Origin: Subtercola endophyticus
GTDB taxonomy: Bacteria > Actinomycetota > Actinomycetes > Actinomycetales > Microbacteriaceae
Length of the DNA: 64,000 nt
Assembly (NCBI RefSeq): GCF_021044565.1
Contig: NZ_CP087997.1
Span: 2,542,001 to 2,606,000 of the forward strand
Direction of reading: 5' to 3'
Shown piece after piece: positions 24,328 to 32,172 of this stretch. The notes under the pieces were generated by a model that saw only the letters and a list, made by a program, of their open reading frames with translations, made no database searches and was not told the DNA's origin. Each line of letters starts with the position of its first letter. Positions within the stretch are counted from its first letter, which is position 1. The position numbers and the translations under genes were made by a program.

Positions 24328-25467
24328 ATGGCAACGCTTCGGGTGATCGTTGACCAGATCGTGGCGCCGGTGCCGGGGGGCATCGGCCGGTACACCGAAG
24401 AGCTCACCCGAGAGCTCATCACGACCGCCCCGCGCGATTGTGTGGTGCAGGGAATCATCTCCCGCCAGCCGCACGACACGATCGTCGAGCTCGAAAAGCG
24501 CCTGCCCGGTCTGGCCGGAATCGAGCGTACTTCCCTGGCCCGGCGTGAGCTCTCAGCGGCCTGGCAGCACGGGCTCTTGACCGGCGCCAGCGCGGGAATG
24601 GTGCATGCCACTTCGCTGCTCGCGCCCTTGAAGAAGCACACGCAGCTGCGCAACCCCGGCGACCAGATCGCGGTGACGATTCACGATGTCGTTCCGTGGA
24701 CGCATCCCGAAACCCTGACGCCGCACGGCGTCTCCTGGCACAAAGCCATGGCCAAGCGCGCCCGTAAGTACGCCGATGCCGTGGTCGTTCCGACCCACGC
24801 CGTGGCGCAAGAACTCGCCCGTTACGTCAACTTCGGTGAGCGCGTGCGGGTCATCGGCGGGGCGGTGAGCTCGACCCTGGTGGTTCCGGCCGACGCGGAT
24901 GCCCGTGCCGAGGCCCTGGGGCTGCCCTCGTCGTACGTGCTCGCCGTGGGCACACTCGAGCCGCGCAAGGGGCTCAGCCAGCTCATCCGCGCTCTCGCTC
25001 GCTCAGACGCGCCCGACATTCCGCTCGTGGTCGCCGGCCCGAAAGGCTGGGGAGACCTCGACGTCGACGCCGTCGCGGCCGAGGCCGGCCTCGCGCCGGA
25101 ACGGCTGATCGTTCTGGGCTTTCTGAGCAACGAAGACCTGGCGCTCGTCATCTCGCGGGCGACGGTGTTCGTCTACCCGAGCCAGGCAGAGGGGTTCGGG
25201 CTGCCCGTCGTCGAAGCGCTGCATTTCGGCACCCCCGTCATCCACACCGACGTACCAGCCCTCATGGAGGTGGCCGACGACGCGAGCATCGTGGTGCCGC
25301 GCGACGACCCCGAGGGGCTGCCCGAGCGACTCGCGGCGGCGATCACCCAGGTCGTATCGCACCCCGAGCTGGCCGAGCGCCTGCGCATCGTGGGTCTCGA
25401 CCGCGCCCGCGCCTTCAGCTGGCGCGACTCGGCCGAAAAAGTCTGGCAGCTGCACGCCGACATCTGA
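24328..25467 (+). CDS. GT4-family glycosyltransferase
   Basis: A 379-residue GT-B enzyme with PGGIGRYTEELTREL near the N-terminus, VGTLEPRKGLSQLIRAL in the donor loop and PSQAEGFGLPVVEALHFGTP with the EX7E pair. It resembles the product of 14093 in length and layout more than the three longer paralogues at 3999, 5492 and 9997. It lies 124 bp after the GT2 gene on the same strand and is the last gene of the polysaccharide region before purE. Probably a retaining mannosyl- or rhamnosyl-type transferase at the cytoplasmic membrane face. Substrate unknown. Confidence 0.87.
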   Translation: MATLRVIVDQIVAPVPGGIGRYTEELTRELITTAPRDCVVQGIISRQPHDTIVELEKRLPGLAGIERTSLARRELSAAWQHGLLTGASAGMVHATSLLAPLKKHTQLRNPGDQIAVTIHDVVPWTHPETLTPHGVSWHKAMAKRARKYADAVVVPTHAVAQELARYVNFGERVRVIGGAVSSTLVVPADADARAEALGLPSSYVLAVGTLEPRKGLSQLIRALARSDAPDIPLVVAGPKGWGDLDVDAVAAEAGLAPERLIVLGFLSNEDLALVISRATVFVYPSQAEGFGLPVVEALHFGTPVIHTDVPALMEVADDASIVVPRDDPEGLPERLAAAITQVVSHPELAERLRIVGLDRARAFSWRDSAEKVWQLHADI

Positions 25468-25477
25468 CCCGCGAGAG

Positions 25478-25999
25478 TCAGAGGCGCTGCTGAAGGGCGG
25501 CGTTCTTGGTGGCGACGGAGGATTCGAGACCGGTGCGGTAGGTGGCGAGCGCCTCGGCGAGCGTGTCCGCCTGGGCGTCGGTACCGGTGCTCAGGATGCT
25601 CAGGGCGAGCAGTGCCGCATTGGTGGCCCCGCCGATGGAGACAGTGGCCACCGGCACGCCCGCCGGCATCTGCACGATCGACAGCAGCGAGTCGAGCCCG
25701 TCGAGCCGCGCCAGGGGCACCGGAACGCCGATGACGGGCAGCGTCGTGACGGCGGCGAGCATGCCGGGCAGGTGTGCGGCGCCACCCGCGCCCGCGATGA
25801 TCACCTTGAGTCCGCGTTCACGGGCGCTACGCCCGTACCCGATCATCTTCTCGGGCGTGCGGTGCGCCGAGACGACCTCGACCTCGTGCGCCACGCCGAA
25901 GTCGCGCAGCACCTTCACGGCGTCGCCCATCACGTTGTAATCCGAGTCGCTGCCCATGACGACCCCGACGACGACCTGCCCGTGCCCTGCTTCACTCAT
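25478..25999 (-). CDS. purE: N5-carboxyaminoimidazole ribonucleotide mutase
   Basis: A 173-residue enzyme that isomerises N5-CAIR to CAIR in de novo purine synthesis, acting with PurK. Hallmarks are [11 protein letters not shown] at the substrate phosphate site, [10 protein letters not shown] with the catalytic His, and [12 protein letters not shown]. The ATG at 25999 is preferred because family similarity starts there and the in-frame extension upstream lies in low-complexity sequence. It is the second gene of a purK-purE unit, but the two are separated by 159 bp holding a long palindrome and a GGGA tract, unusual for a unit normally only a few bases apart. Confidence 0.95.
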   Translation of the reverse strand: MSEAGHGQVVVGVVMGSDSDYNVMGDAVKVLRDFGVAHEVEVVSAHRTPEKMIGYGRSARERGLKVIIAGAGGAAHLPGMLAAVTTLPVIGVPVPLARLDGLDSLLSIVQMPAGVPVATVSIGGATNAALLALSILSTGTDAQADTLAEALATYRTGLESSVATKNAALQQRL

Positions 26000-26053
26000 G
26001 CGAACGAGCCTACCCACCCCCTCCCGCCCTCTCACCCCCACTCCCCCCTCGGA

Positions 26054-26101
26054 TTTGCGCAGAAGCACCTAACCCGGCCGTCTTAGGTGCTTCTGCGCAA
26101 A
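26054..26101. repeat. Perfect 19-bp inverted repeat between purK and purE
   Basis: Arms TTTGCGCAGAAGCACCTAA (26054-26072) and its exact complement (26083-26101) surround a 10-nt loop. A C-rich tract lies to the left (26011-26049) and a GGGA tract to the right, so the whole gap is roughly self-complementary. The arm resembles the palindrome at 55856-55905. It could be a transcription attenuator, a processing site or a small mobile palindrome; there is no T run after the stem. Confidence 0.8.
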
Positions 26102-26111
26102 CTCGATCTAC

Positions 26112-26148
26112 GGAGGGAGGGAGGGAGGGAGGGAGGGAGGGAGGGGCG
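26112..26148 (+). repeat. GGGA tetranucleotide tract
   Basis: About eight GGGA units in a row on the plus strand, directly upstream of purE and downstream of purK on the minus strand. The G-rich strand has four or more GGG runs with single-A spacers, the pattern needed for a G-quadruplex. Copy number may vary by slippage. Confidence 0.8.
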
Positions 26149-26158
26149 GACGGGCGAG

Positions 26159-27307
26159 TTAGGCGGAGAGGTCGGAGCCGAGGAGGGCCGCGACGGAGCG
26201 GGCGCGGAAGACGGCGTCGTCGAGGTCGTCGGAGACGGCCGTGACGTGCCCGACCTTGCGGCCGGGGCGCGGCTCTTTGCCGTAGTTGTGCACCTTGACC
26301 CCGGGCTGGTCGGCCAGCGCCACGGGATAGGTGTCGTCGAGGCCGCCGGTCGGCGGACCCCCGAGCACGTTGACCATCACCGACCAGGGGGCACGGGCAT
26401 CCGTCGCGCCCAGCGGAAGGTCGAGCACCGCGCGCAGGTGCTGCTCGAACTGGCTGGTCAGCGATCCGTCGAGGCTGAAGTGGCCGCTGTTGTGCGGGCG
26501 CATGGCGAGTTCGTTGACCAGTAGTCGGTCGTCTGTGGTCTCGAACAGCTCGACCGCGAGCACGCCCGTAACGCCGAGCTCGTCGGCGATGCGCGTGGCG
26601 ATCGACGCGGCCATTTCGGCCAAGCGGATGCTCGCCCCCGGCGCCGGCGCGAAGACCTCGCTGCACACTCCCCCGCGCTGCACCGTCTCGACGACAGGCC
26701 AGAGCGCCGAATCGCCCGAGGGGCGGCGCGCAATGAGCTGCGCGAGCTCGCGGCGAAAGTCGACACGCTCTTCGACGAGCAGCGCGCCCCCGTTGGCGTC
26801 TTCGTTCAGAATGCGGAACCAGTCGGCTCCTTCGGCCGCGTCGCGGATGAGGCGCACACCCTTGCCGTCGTATCCGCCGCGGGCGGTCTTCAGCACGGCC
26901 TCGCCGTCGTGCTCGTCGAGAAAGGCCTGCAGCTCGTCTTCGTCTCGAACGGCGGCCCAGTCGGGCATCGGAATGCCCAGCTCGCCGAGCTTCTCGCGCA
27001 TGCGCAGCTTGTCTTGGGCGAACTGCAGCGCATCGGGCCCGGGCTGCACCGAGTGGCCCGCAGCCACGAGTTGCCTGAGAATCGTCTCAGGCACGTGCTC
27101 GTGGTCAAACGTGACGACGTCGACCGTCGACGCGAACGCGAGAACAGTGTCTGCATCGTGGTAATCACCGACGACAGACGCGGCGAGCGCGGCAGCGGAG
27201 CCCTCGTTCTCAGCAAGCACGCGGATGTCGAGCCCGAGGTTCACCGCCGCGGGAATCATCATTCGAGCCAGCTGGCCGCCACCGATCACACCTACACGTA
27301 AACTCAC
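26159..27307 (-). CDS. purK: 5-(carboxyamino)imidazole ribonucleotide synthase
   Basis: A 382-residue ATP-grasp enzyme that makes N5-CAIR from AIR, bicarbonate and ATP; PurE then isomerises the product. Visible are IGGGQLARMM at the N-terminus, KTARGGYDGKGV (ATP-binding loop), VVETVQRGGVCSEVFAPAP and NELAMRPHNSGHFSLDG (metal and phosphate ligands). Length is normal for the family. The start codon at 27307 faces the GtrA gene across a 158-bp divergent gap that must carry both promoters; a TATAGT hexamer at 27381-27386 is the best -10-like sequence I can see, orientation unclear. Confidence 0.95.
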   Translation of the reverse strand: MSLRVGVIGGGQLARMMIPAAVNLGLDIRVLAENEGSAAALAASVVGDYHDADTVLAFASTVDVVTFDHEHVPETILRQLVAAGHSVQPGPDALQFAQDKLRMREKLGELGIPMPDWAAVRDEDELQAFLDEHDGEAVLKTARGGYDGKGVRLIRDAAEGADWFRILNEDANGGALLVEERVDFRRELAQLIARRPSGDSALWPVVETVQRGGVCSEVFAPAPGASIRLAEMAASIATRIADELGVTGVLAVELFETTDDRLLVNELAMRPHNSGHFSLDGSLTSQFEQHLRAVLDLPLGATDARAPWSVMVNVLGGPPTGGLDDTYPVALADQPGVKVHNYGKEPRPGRKVGHVTAVSDDLDDAVFRARSVAALLGSDLSA

Positions 27308-27465
27308 CTGCCCACTTTACCGGTGTGGGCACGCTCAGGGCAGGGGTGACCGCTTCCAGCAAAAAGCGCACGGCATCCCATATAGTCGAAGAACCGTTGT
27401 CACATGCGAAGTAGTGGGCGGCCTGCAGCGCAGGTGCCGCAAGAAAGCAGCCAGGTTCACACGAG

Positions 27466-27990
27466 ATGAAACATCTTGCAAGCCGCGTCTGGGAGGGATT
27501 CCTCACCTACGCCCTCAAGTTCGGCGTCGTCGGCATTCTCGGCATGGTGCTCGACGTCGGAATCTTCAACCTGCTGCTCGTCGGCACGTTCGGCACCGGT
27601 CACTTCTACTCCACCGCCATCGGCGCGAAGCTCATCAGCACCACCGTGGCCATCATCTTCAACTGGGTCGGCAACCGGTACTGGACCTTTCGCGAGAACC
27701 GCCGCTCACGCGTCTGGCTCGAGCTGCTCGAGTACTCGGTGGTCTCCATCGGCGGTCTCGCCATCGCCGAGGGCTGCATCTGGTTCACGCATCACGTGCT
27801 GGGCATGACGAGCCTGCTCGCCACCAACATCGCGGCCAACGTCGTGGGCCTCGCCCTCGGCACTGCCTTCCGTTTTGTGCTGTACCGCTACTGGGTCTAC
27901 GGCACCAACCGCAGCGATGGCCTCGCGAACCTGCAGGCGGCAGCGTCGGCGAACGCCGTCGAGCGCGAAGAGGCGCTCGTCAAGAGCTGA
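27466..27990 (+). CDS. GtrA-family membrane protein
   Basis: A 174-residue protein with four hydrophobic helices. It has YALKFGVVGILGMVLDVGIF at the N-terminus, NWVGNRYWTFRENRRSRVW between helices 2 and 3, and FRFVLYRYWVYG near the C-terminus, as in GtrA/DPMS-like proteins involved in polyprenyl-linked sugar handling. A GtrA gene in this position, divergent from purK and next to a PH-domain gene and birA, is part of a conserved actinobacterial gene order (the Rv3277 position in M. tuberculosis, as I recall it). So this copy is probably the ancestral one, and the copy at 7297 belongs to the polysaccharide locus. Confidence 0.87.
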   Translation: MKHLASRVWEGFLTYALKFGVVGILGMVLDVGIFNLLLVGTFGTGHFYSTAIGAKLISTTVAIIFNWVGNRYWTFRENRRSRVWLELLEYSVVSIGGLAIAEGCIWFTHHVLGMTSLLATNIAANVVGLALGTAFRFVLYRYWVYGTNRSDGLANLQAAASANAVEREEALVKS

Positions 27991-28012
27991 GCGCTCCGCT
28001 CGGTATCACGAG

Positions 28013-28513
28013 CTAGCCGCTCAGGTCGGCCAGCGCCGCGACGATCAGCCGAGCATCCGGCACGTCACGTAAGACAAGCGGATGATCGCTGCCCGAGTGA
28101 ATCGTCACATCACCGCTGCGGAACACCGCCTGCAGGCCGCGCCGCCGCAGCGTCACGTCGAACCCCCGCCGCAGCGACACCTCCTGCCGCTCGCGCACGA
28201 ACAGCCCCTGCACCGCGATGACCCGGCGCGTCGTGATCGTGTAACGATGGGCCAGCCACGAGAGCAGCGGCCCGACGAACCCGAACACCAGCACGGCCGC
28301 TGCGACTCCGAGGGCCGTGAAGTTCTGCCACTCCTCCGGAAAGCGGCCGAGCCAGTAACCGCACGCTGCGGCGAGGGCGATGAGAATGACGGTGGGCACG
28401 AACATCCGCCTGAGGTGCCGGCGATAGCGCGCCACCACCCGCTCGCCGAGCTCGGGATGCACGAGCGTGGTGAATTCGTCTGCTTCCGGTTCGTAGGGTG
28501 ACGGCGTCGGCAT
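28013..28513 (-). CDS. PH-domain (bPH2) membrane protein
   Basis: A 166-residue protein with two membrane helices in a hairpin (about residues 35-82: FVPTVILIALAAACGYWLG, then FTALGVAAAVLVFGFVGPLL) followed by a beta-rich bacterial PH-like domain with YTITTRRVIAVQGLFVRERQ and RRGFDVTLRRRGLQAVF. Proteins of this kind sit between the GtrA gene and birA in many actinobacteria; their role is not defined. It lies 8 bp from the downstream end of birA on the same strand, so the two are probably co-transcribed. The stop codon is 23 bp from the convergent GtrA gene. Confidence 0.75.
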   Translation of the reverse strand: MPTPSPYEPEADEFTTLVHPELGERVVARYRRHLRRMFVPTVILIALAAACGYWLGRFPEEWQNFTALGVAAAVLVFGFVGPLLSWLAHRYTITTRRVIAVQGLFVRERQEVSLRRGFDVTLRRRGLQAVFRSGDVTIHSGSDHPLVLRDVPDARLIVAALADLSG

Positions 28514-28520
28514 CGGTGGG

Positions 28521-29321
28521 TCAGTACCTCAGGTGAGTGACGTCGCCGGCCGAGACGGCGAAGGTGAGGGCATCCGCGTCTTTCACGACCACGATGCGGC
28601 CGCTGTCGTCGAGCCCCGTGGCCAGACCGGTCACCAGTTCTCCTCCGGGCAGCTCGACCGAGACGTGCTGCCCGATGGTGCTGCACGCGGCCGTCACCCG
28701 TGCGGCCACACCGCTGGTGACGGCATCGCCGGCGTGCTGCACGAAGGTGGTGTAGAGCTCCTTCAGTTCGCGCAGGTAGGCGGACAGCAAGTCGTCGGCC
28801 GTGAATCCGGTGCCCCCGGCGAGCGCGATAGAGGTGGCGGTGGCGACCGGAAGCTCGTCTGCCGTGAGAAACAAGTTCACACCCGAACCCAGCACGACCC
28901 CGTTCGCCCCGGGCAACAGCTCGGCGAGAATACCCGAGACCTTAGCCCGCCCGATGAGCACGTCGTTGGGCCACTTCACCGTTGCGATGGCTTCCGATCC
29001 GGAGGCGCTCAGCACGGAGTTGACCGCCTGCGCCATCGCCACCCCACCCACGAGCGGGAGCCAGGCGAGCGACTCGATCGGCAGCTGGGGTTGCGGGCGC
29101 AGCAGAACCGAGATCGCCAGCGACGACCCCGCCGGCGCGCTCCAGACCCGACCGAGCCGACCCTTGCCCGCGGTCTGGTTGTCGGTGGCGAGCACCGAGA
29201 AGTCGGGCCACGAGGCGGACTCCGGCCCCGTGGCCGCCTCGACCAGCGCCGGGTTGGTCGACGGCGATTCGGCCAGCCAGTCGAGCCGGGGGACCTCTGC
29301 GGCACTCAACGGAAGGTTCAT
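28521..29321 (-). CDS. birA: Biotin--[acetyl-CoA-carboxylase] ligase
   Basis: A 266-residue enzyme that activates biotin to biotinyl-AMP and attaches it to the lysine of the biotin carrier domain, here the one at the C-terminus of accA (37691). Motifs are TAGKGRLGRVWSAPAGSSLA (biotin/ATP loop) and VKWPNDVLIGRAKVSGIL. There is no N-terminal helix-turn-helix, so it is the class I, non-regulatory form. It is divergent from accD across a 100-bp gap, linking biotinylation with acyl-CoA carboxylase expression. Confidence 0.93.
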   Translation of the reverse strand: MNLPLSAAEVPRLDWLAESPSTNPALVEAATGPESASWPDFSVLATDNQTAGKGRLGRVWSAPAGSSLAISVLLRPQPQLPIESLAWLPLVGGVAMAQAVNSVLSASGSEAIATVKWPNDVLIGRAKVSGILAELLPGANGVVLGSGVNLFLTADELPVATATSIALAGGTGFTADDLLSAYLRELKELYTTFVQHAGDAVTSGVAARVTAACSTIGQHVSVELPGGELVTGLATGLDDSGRIVVVKDADALTFAVSAGDVTHLRY

Positions 29322-29421
29322 ACTTCTGAGCGTAGAGCGCCGGGGGCAGCGAAACCTCTGGCGACACCGGCATTATCTGTAGCAAATCATCAACGGAACG
29401 CACGCAGACCTGGCCGGTAGA

Positions 29422-31032
29422 GTGAACGGCGTGACTGATGAAACACCCTCGGGCCCCGACATGTACACCACCGCCGGCAAGCTGACCGACCTGAAGAACC
29501 GGTACCACGAGGCGGTCACGCAGAGTGGCGAAGCCGCCATCGCGAAGCAGCACGCCAAGGGCAAGAAGACCGCCCGCGAGCGTATCGAGCAGTTGCTCGA
29601 CCACGGTTCGTTCGTCGAGCTCGACGAGTTCGTGCGGCACCGCACGTACGCGTTCGGCATGGAGAAGAACCGGCCCTACGGCGACGCGGTCGTCACCGGC
29701 ACCGGCACCATCCACGGTCGGCAGGTCGCCGTCTACGCGCAAGACTTCACCATCTTCGGCGGCTCGCTCGGCGAGGTCGCCGGCGAGAAGATCATCAAGG
29801 TGATGGATCTGGCGCTGAAGACCGGCGTGCCCATCATCGGCATGCTCGACTCCGGGGGCGCCCGCATCCAAGAGGGCGTGGTCGCGCTCGGCAAGTACGG
29901 CGAGATCTTCCGCCGCAACACGCAGGCCTCCGGGGTCATCCCGCAGATCTCCATCGTGATGGGCCCCGCGGCCGGCGGCGCGGTGTACTCCCCCGCCCTC
30001 ACCGACTTCGTGATCATGGTCGACAAGACCAGCCAGATGTTCGTCACCGGGCCCGACGTGATCAAGACCGTGACCGGCGAAGACGTCGGTATGGAAGAAC
30101 TGGGCGGCGCGCTCACCCACAACACGATCTCGGGCGTCTCGCACTACCTGGCAAGCGACGAAGACGACGCGCTCGACTACGTGCGCACGTTGCTCGGCTA
30201 CCTGCCCGACAACAATCTCGCCGACCTGCCGGTGTACGAGTCGACGGCCGAGCTCGAGATCACCGACGCCGACCACAAGCTCAACACGATCATCCCCGAC
30301 AGCCCGAACCAGCCGTACGACATGCACACGATCATCGAGCACATCGTGGATCACGCCGACTTTCTCGAGGTTCAGCCGCTGTACGCCCCGAACATCCTCA
30401 TCGGCTTCGCCCGAGTCGAAGGCCGCTCGGTGGGCATCATCGCGAACCAGCCGAATGCGATGGCCGGAACGCTGAACATCGAAGCCGGTGAGAAGGCGGC
30501 CCGGTTCGTTCGGTTCTGCGATGCGTTCTCGATTCCTATCGTGACTCTCGTCGACGTGCCCGGCTACCTGCCCGGAACCGACCAGGAGTGGACGGGCGTC
30601 ATCCGCCGCGGGGCGAAACTGCTCTACGCCTACGCCGAGGCGACGGTTCCGCTCATCACCGTCATCGTGCGCAAGGCCTACGGCGGCGCCTACATCGTGA
30701 TGGGCTCGAAGCAGCTGGGCGCCGACCTCAACCTCGCCTGGCCCACCGCCGAGATTGCGGTCATGGGCGGGCAGGGTGCGGTGAACATCCTCTACCGCGG
30801 CGAGATCAAACGCGCAGAGGCCGCCGGCGAAGACGTCGCGGCCGTGCGCACCAAGCTCGCGAACGAGTACACCTACAACGTGGCGTCGCCGTTTCTCGCG
30901 GCAGAGCGCGGTGAGCTCGACGGCGTGATCGAGCCTGCGGCGACTCGCGTGGCCATCGTGAAGGGACTGCGGGCGCTTCGCACCAAGCGCGCCTCGTTGC
31001 CGGCCAAGAAGCACGGCAACATTCCGCTATAG
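29422..31032 (+). CDS. accD: Acyl-CoA carboxylase carboxyltransferase (beta) subunit
   Basis: A 536-residue carboxyltransferase that moves the carboxyl group from biotin to acetyl- or propionyl-CoA, giving malonyl- or methylmalonyl-CoA for lipid synthesis. It has the two crotonase-like halves of the AccD/PccB type. Landmarks are [42 protein letters not shown] (CoA/biotin-site residues), [13 protein letters not shown] and [15 protein letters not shown]. With accE at 31653 and the biotinylated alpha subunit at 37691 it would form an actinobacterial acyl-CoA carboxylase. The start is the GTG at 29422; a GTG three codons later is equally possible. The exact acyl specificity is unclear. Confidence 0.93.
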   Translation: MNGVTDETPSGPDMYTTAGKLTDLKNRYHEAVTQSGEAAIAKQHAKGKKTARERIEQLLDHGSFVELDEFVRHRTYAFGMEKNRPYGDAVVTGTGTIHGRQVAVYAQDFTIFGGSLGEVAGEKIIKVMDLALKTGVPIIGMLDSGGARIQEGVVALGKYGEIFRRNTQASGVIPQISIVMGPAAGGAVYSPALTDFVIMVDKTSQMFVTGPDVIKTVTGEDVGMEELGGALTHNTISGVSHYLASDEDDALDYVRTLLGYLPDNNLADLPVYESTAELEITDADHKLNTIIPDSPNQPYDMHTIIEHIVDHADFLEVQPLYAPNILIGFARVEGRSVGIIANQPNAMAGTLNIEAGEKAARFVRFCDAFSIPIVTLVDVPGYLPGTDQEWTGVIRRGAKLLYAYAEATVPLITVIVRKAYGGAYIVMGSKQLGADLNLAWPTAEIAVMGGQGAVNILYRGEIKRAEAAGEDVAAVRTKLANEYTYNVASPFLAAERGELDGVIEPAATRVAIVKGLRALRTKRASLPAKKHGNIPL

Positions 31033-31048
31033 CTGGTAGAACAGCAGC

Positions 31049-31606
31049 ATGACGTTTCAGGCGTACCTCGACACCGTTTACGACAAGACCGGCAAGCGGC
31101 CCGACGACTTCGTGGCGGAGGCGAGCGAGAAGGGCTGGCTCGATCCGCTCGTGAAGGCCAGCGAGGTGAAGGCGTGGCTTGCGGCAGAATACGGCCTCGG
31201 CCCGGGGCATGCCATGGCCATCTACTCGGTGCTCAAGACCGCGAATCAGCCACGGCCGAGCACCGACGAACGTCTCGCAAAGAACTTCGCCGGAGCGAAA
31301 GCGCGCTGGCAGCCTCTCTTCGATGCTCTCGTGGCACGGCTCGACTCCGACGGTGCCGAAACCGGGCTCGCGGCGACCGACTCGTACGTGAGTCTGCTCA
31401 AGGGCACCAAGAAGTTCGCCGTCGCTGCCTTCACGGCAGACCGCTTCGACCTCGGTCTGAAGCTGCCGGGCGAGACCGTTCGCGAGCCGTTCGAACCCGC
31501 CGGTTCCTGGAACTCCATGGTCACCCATCGACTGCGCATCACCGACGCCGAGCAGATCGACGACGAGGTCTACGGCGAAATGCGGCGAGCCTACGACCGC
31601 GCCTGA
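31049..31606 (+). CDS. DUF4287/DUF5655 domain protein
   Basis: A 185-residue soluble protein. The first ~70 residues (TFQAYLDTVYDKTGKRPDDF, then EVKAWLAAEYGLGPGHAMA) match the DUF4287 pattern, a helical domain repeatedly annotated in actinobacteria. The remainder (FDALVARLDSD, KKFAVAAFTADRFDLGL) is DUF5655-like, a domain also seen next to nucleic-acid enzymes. No catalytic residues are recognisable. It is inserted between accD and accE, 16 bp after accD, and is probably co-transcribed with them although no functional link is known. Function unknown. Confidence 0.7.
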   Translation: MTFQAYLDTVYDKTGKRPDDFVAEASEKGWLDPLVKASEVKAWLAAEYGLGPGHAMAIYSVLKTANQPRPSTDERLAKNFAGAKARWQPLFDALVARLDSDGAETGLAATDSYVSLLKGTKKFAVAAFTADRFDLGLKLPGETVREPFEPAGSWNSMVTHRLRITDAEQIDDEVYGEMRRAYDRA

Positions 31607-31652
31607 ACATCGCGCCCTTCGGCGCGCCCCTCGATCACGGTAGGTTCGAAGC

Positions 31653-31877
31653 ATGAGCGACGCCGAAGCCCCCGCCGACAACACCCCTGTCATCGTGAAG
31701 ACCAAGAACGTCACGGCAACCGAGATCGCCGCGGTGACGGCCGTGGTGCGCGGAATGCTGATCGAGGAGAACGACTCGCTGCGCGTCGAGCAGACCCCGC
31801 CACCCTCACGTTGGCAGCGCAGTCAGCGCGCGATGCGCGGCGCGCTGAACTCGGCGACGAACAGCTGGGTTGACTGA
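31653..31877 (+). CDS. accE: Acyl-CoA carboxylase epsilon subunit
   Basis: A 74-residue protein of the actinobacterial AccE type. It has a Pro/Thr-containing N-terminus, the conserved helix NVTATEIAAVTAVVRGML (about residues 24-41), and a C-terminal basic segment with SRWQRSQRAMRG ending in NSWVD, like other epsilon subunits. These small subunits bridge and stimulate the alpha and beta subunits of acetyl/propionyl-CoA carboxylases. Its position after accD, before maf and accA, follows the common actinobacterial order. Short length and biased composition make sequence-only recognition less certain than for accD. Confidence 0.82.
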   Translation: MSDAEAPADNTPVIVKTKNVTATEIAAVTAVVRGMLIEENDSLRVEQTPPPSRWQRSQRAMRGALNSATNSWVD

Positions 31878-31904
31878 CCGACCCGGTTTGCCATCATGGT
31901 CTGT

Positions 31905-31925
31905 GGGGGACACTTCGTGTCCCCC
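31905..31925. terminator. GC-rich hairpin downstream of accE
   Basis: A perfect 9-bp stem (GGGGGACAC/GTGTCCCCC) with a 3-nt loop, 28 bp after the accE stop. There is no T tract, so it may slow transcription, protect the 3' end, or belong to a longer structured RNA in this gap. Confidence 0.45.
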
Positions 31926-32006
31926 AAAGTGCCGACTATCCAGCGCAGGTGAGAAGGGGCAGTATTACTAGTGCTAGGTGTCTCTCTTTGAGTTACATCG
32001 CCAAAC

Positions 32007-32125
32007 ATTCGCTGTCTAGGGTAAGTGAGCGAATGCTTGGGGGCGAGTCAGGGCGTTATTCGGGTTAGCGTCCTGACTCGAAAAAATAGCTGGGGGTTGG
32101 CGTTTCGCCGGCCCCCAGTTTTTTT
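32007..32125 (+). ncRNA. Candidate small RNA upstream of a strong terminator
   Basis: Between accE and the convergent membrane gene, three successive hairpins can be drawn: CATTCGCT/AGCGAATG near 32005-32036, the perfect 9-bp CGAGTCAGG/CCTGACTCG at 32044-32052 and 32072-32080, and an intrinsic terminator ending at 32125. No open reading frame covers them. A TAGGGT hexamer at 32017-32022 could be a -10 element, giving a transcript of about 95 nt, but no convincing -35 is visible. It could equally be a structured accE 3' UTR. No known RNA family is recognised. Confidence 0.4.
32090..32125 (+). terminator. Intrinsic terminator after accE / candidate sRNA
   Basis: A stem CTGGGGG/CCCCCAG with an internal GGCG/CGCC continuation and a TTT loop is followed directly by seven T residues (32119-32125). 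This is a textbook rho-independent terminator in plus-strand orientation, ending the accD-accE transcript or an independent small RNA. Confidence 0.88.
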
Positions 32126-32172
32126 GCCACCGCCACCACTGGGATCACCGGCACGACCGGCGTCACCAGCCT

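Noticed and set aside
26112-26148. GGGA tract as a multiple Shine-Dalgarno site
   Set aside because: It lies on the plus strand while purE and purK are on the minus strand, and no plus-strand gene starts there.
27381-27386. TATAGT as the promoter of the GtrA gene or purK
   Set aside because: Good -10-like hexamer, but no -35 at proper spacing on either strand, so it is not listed as a feature.
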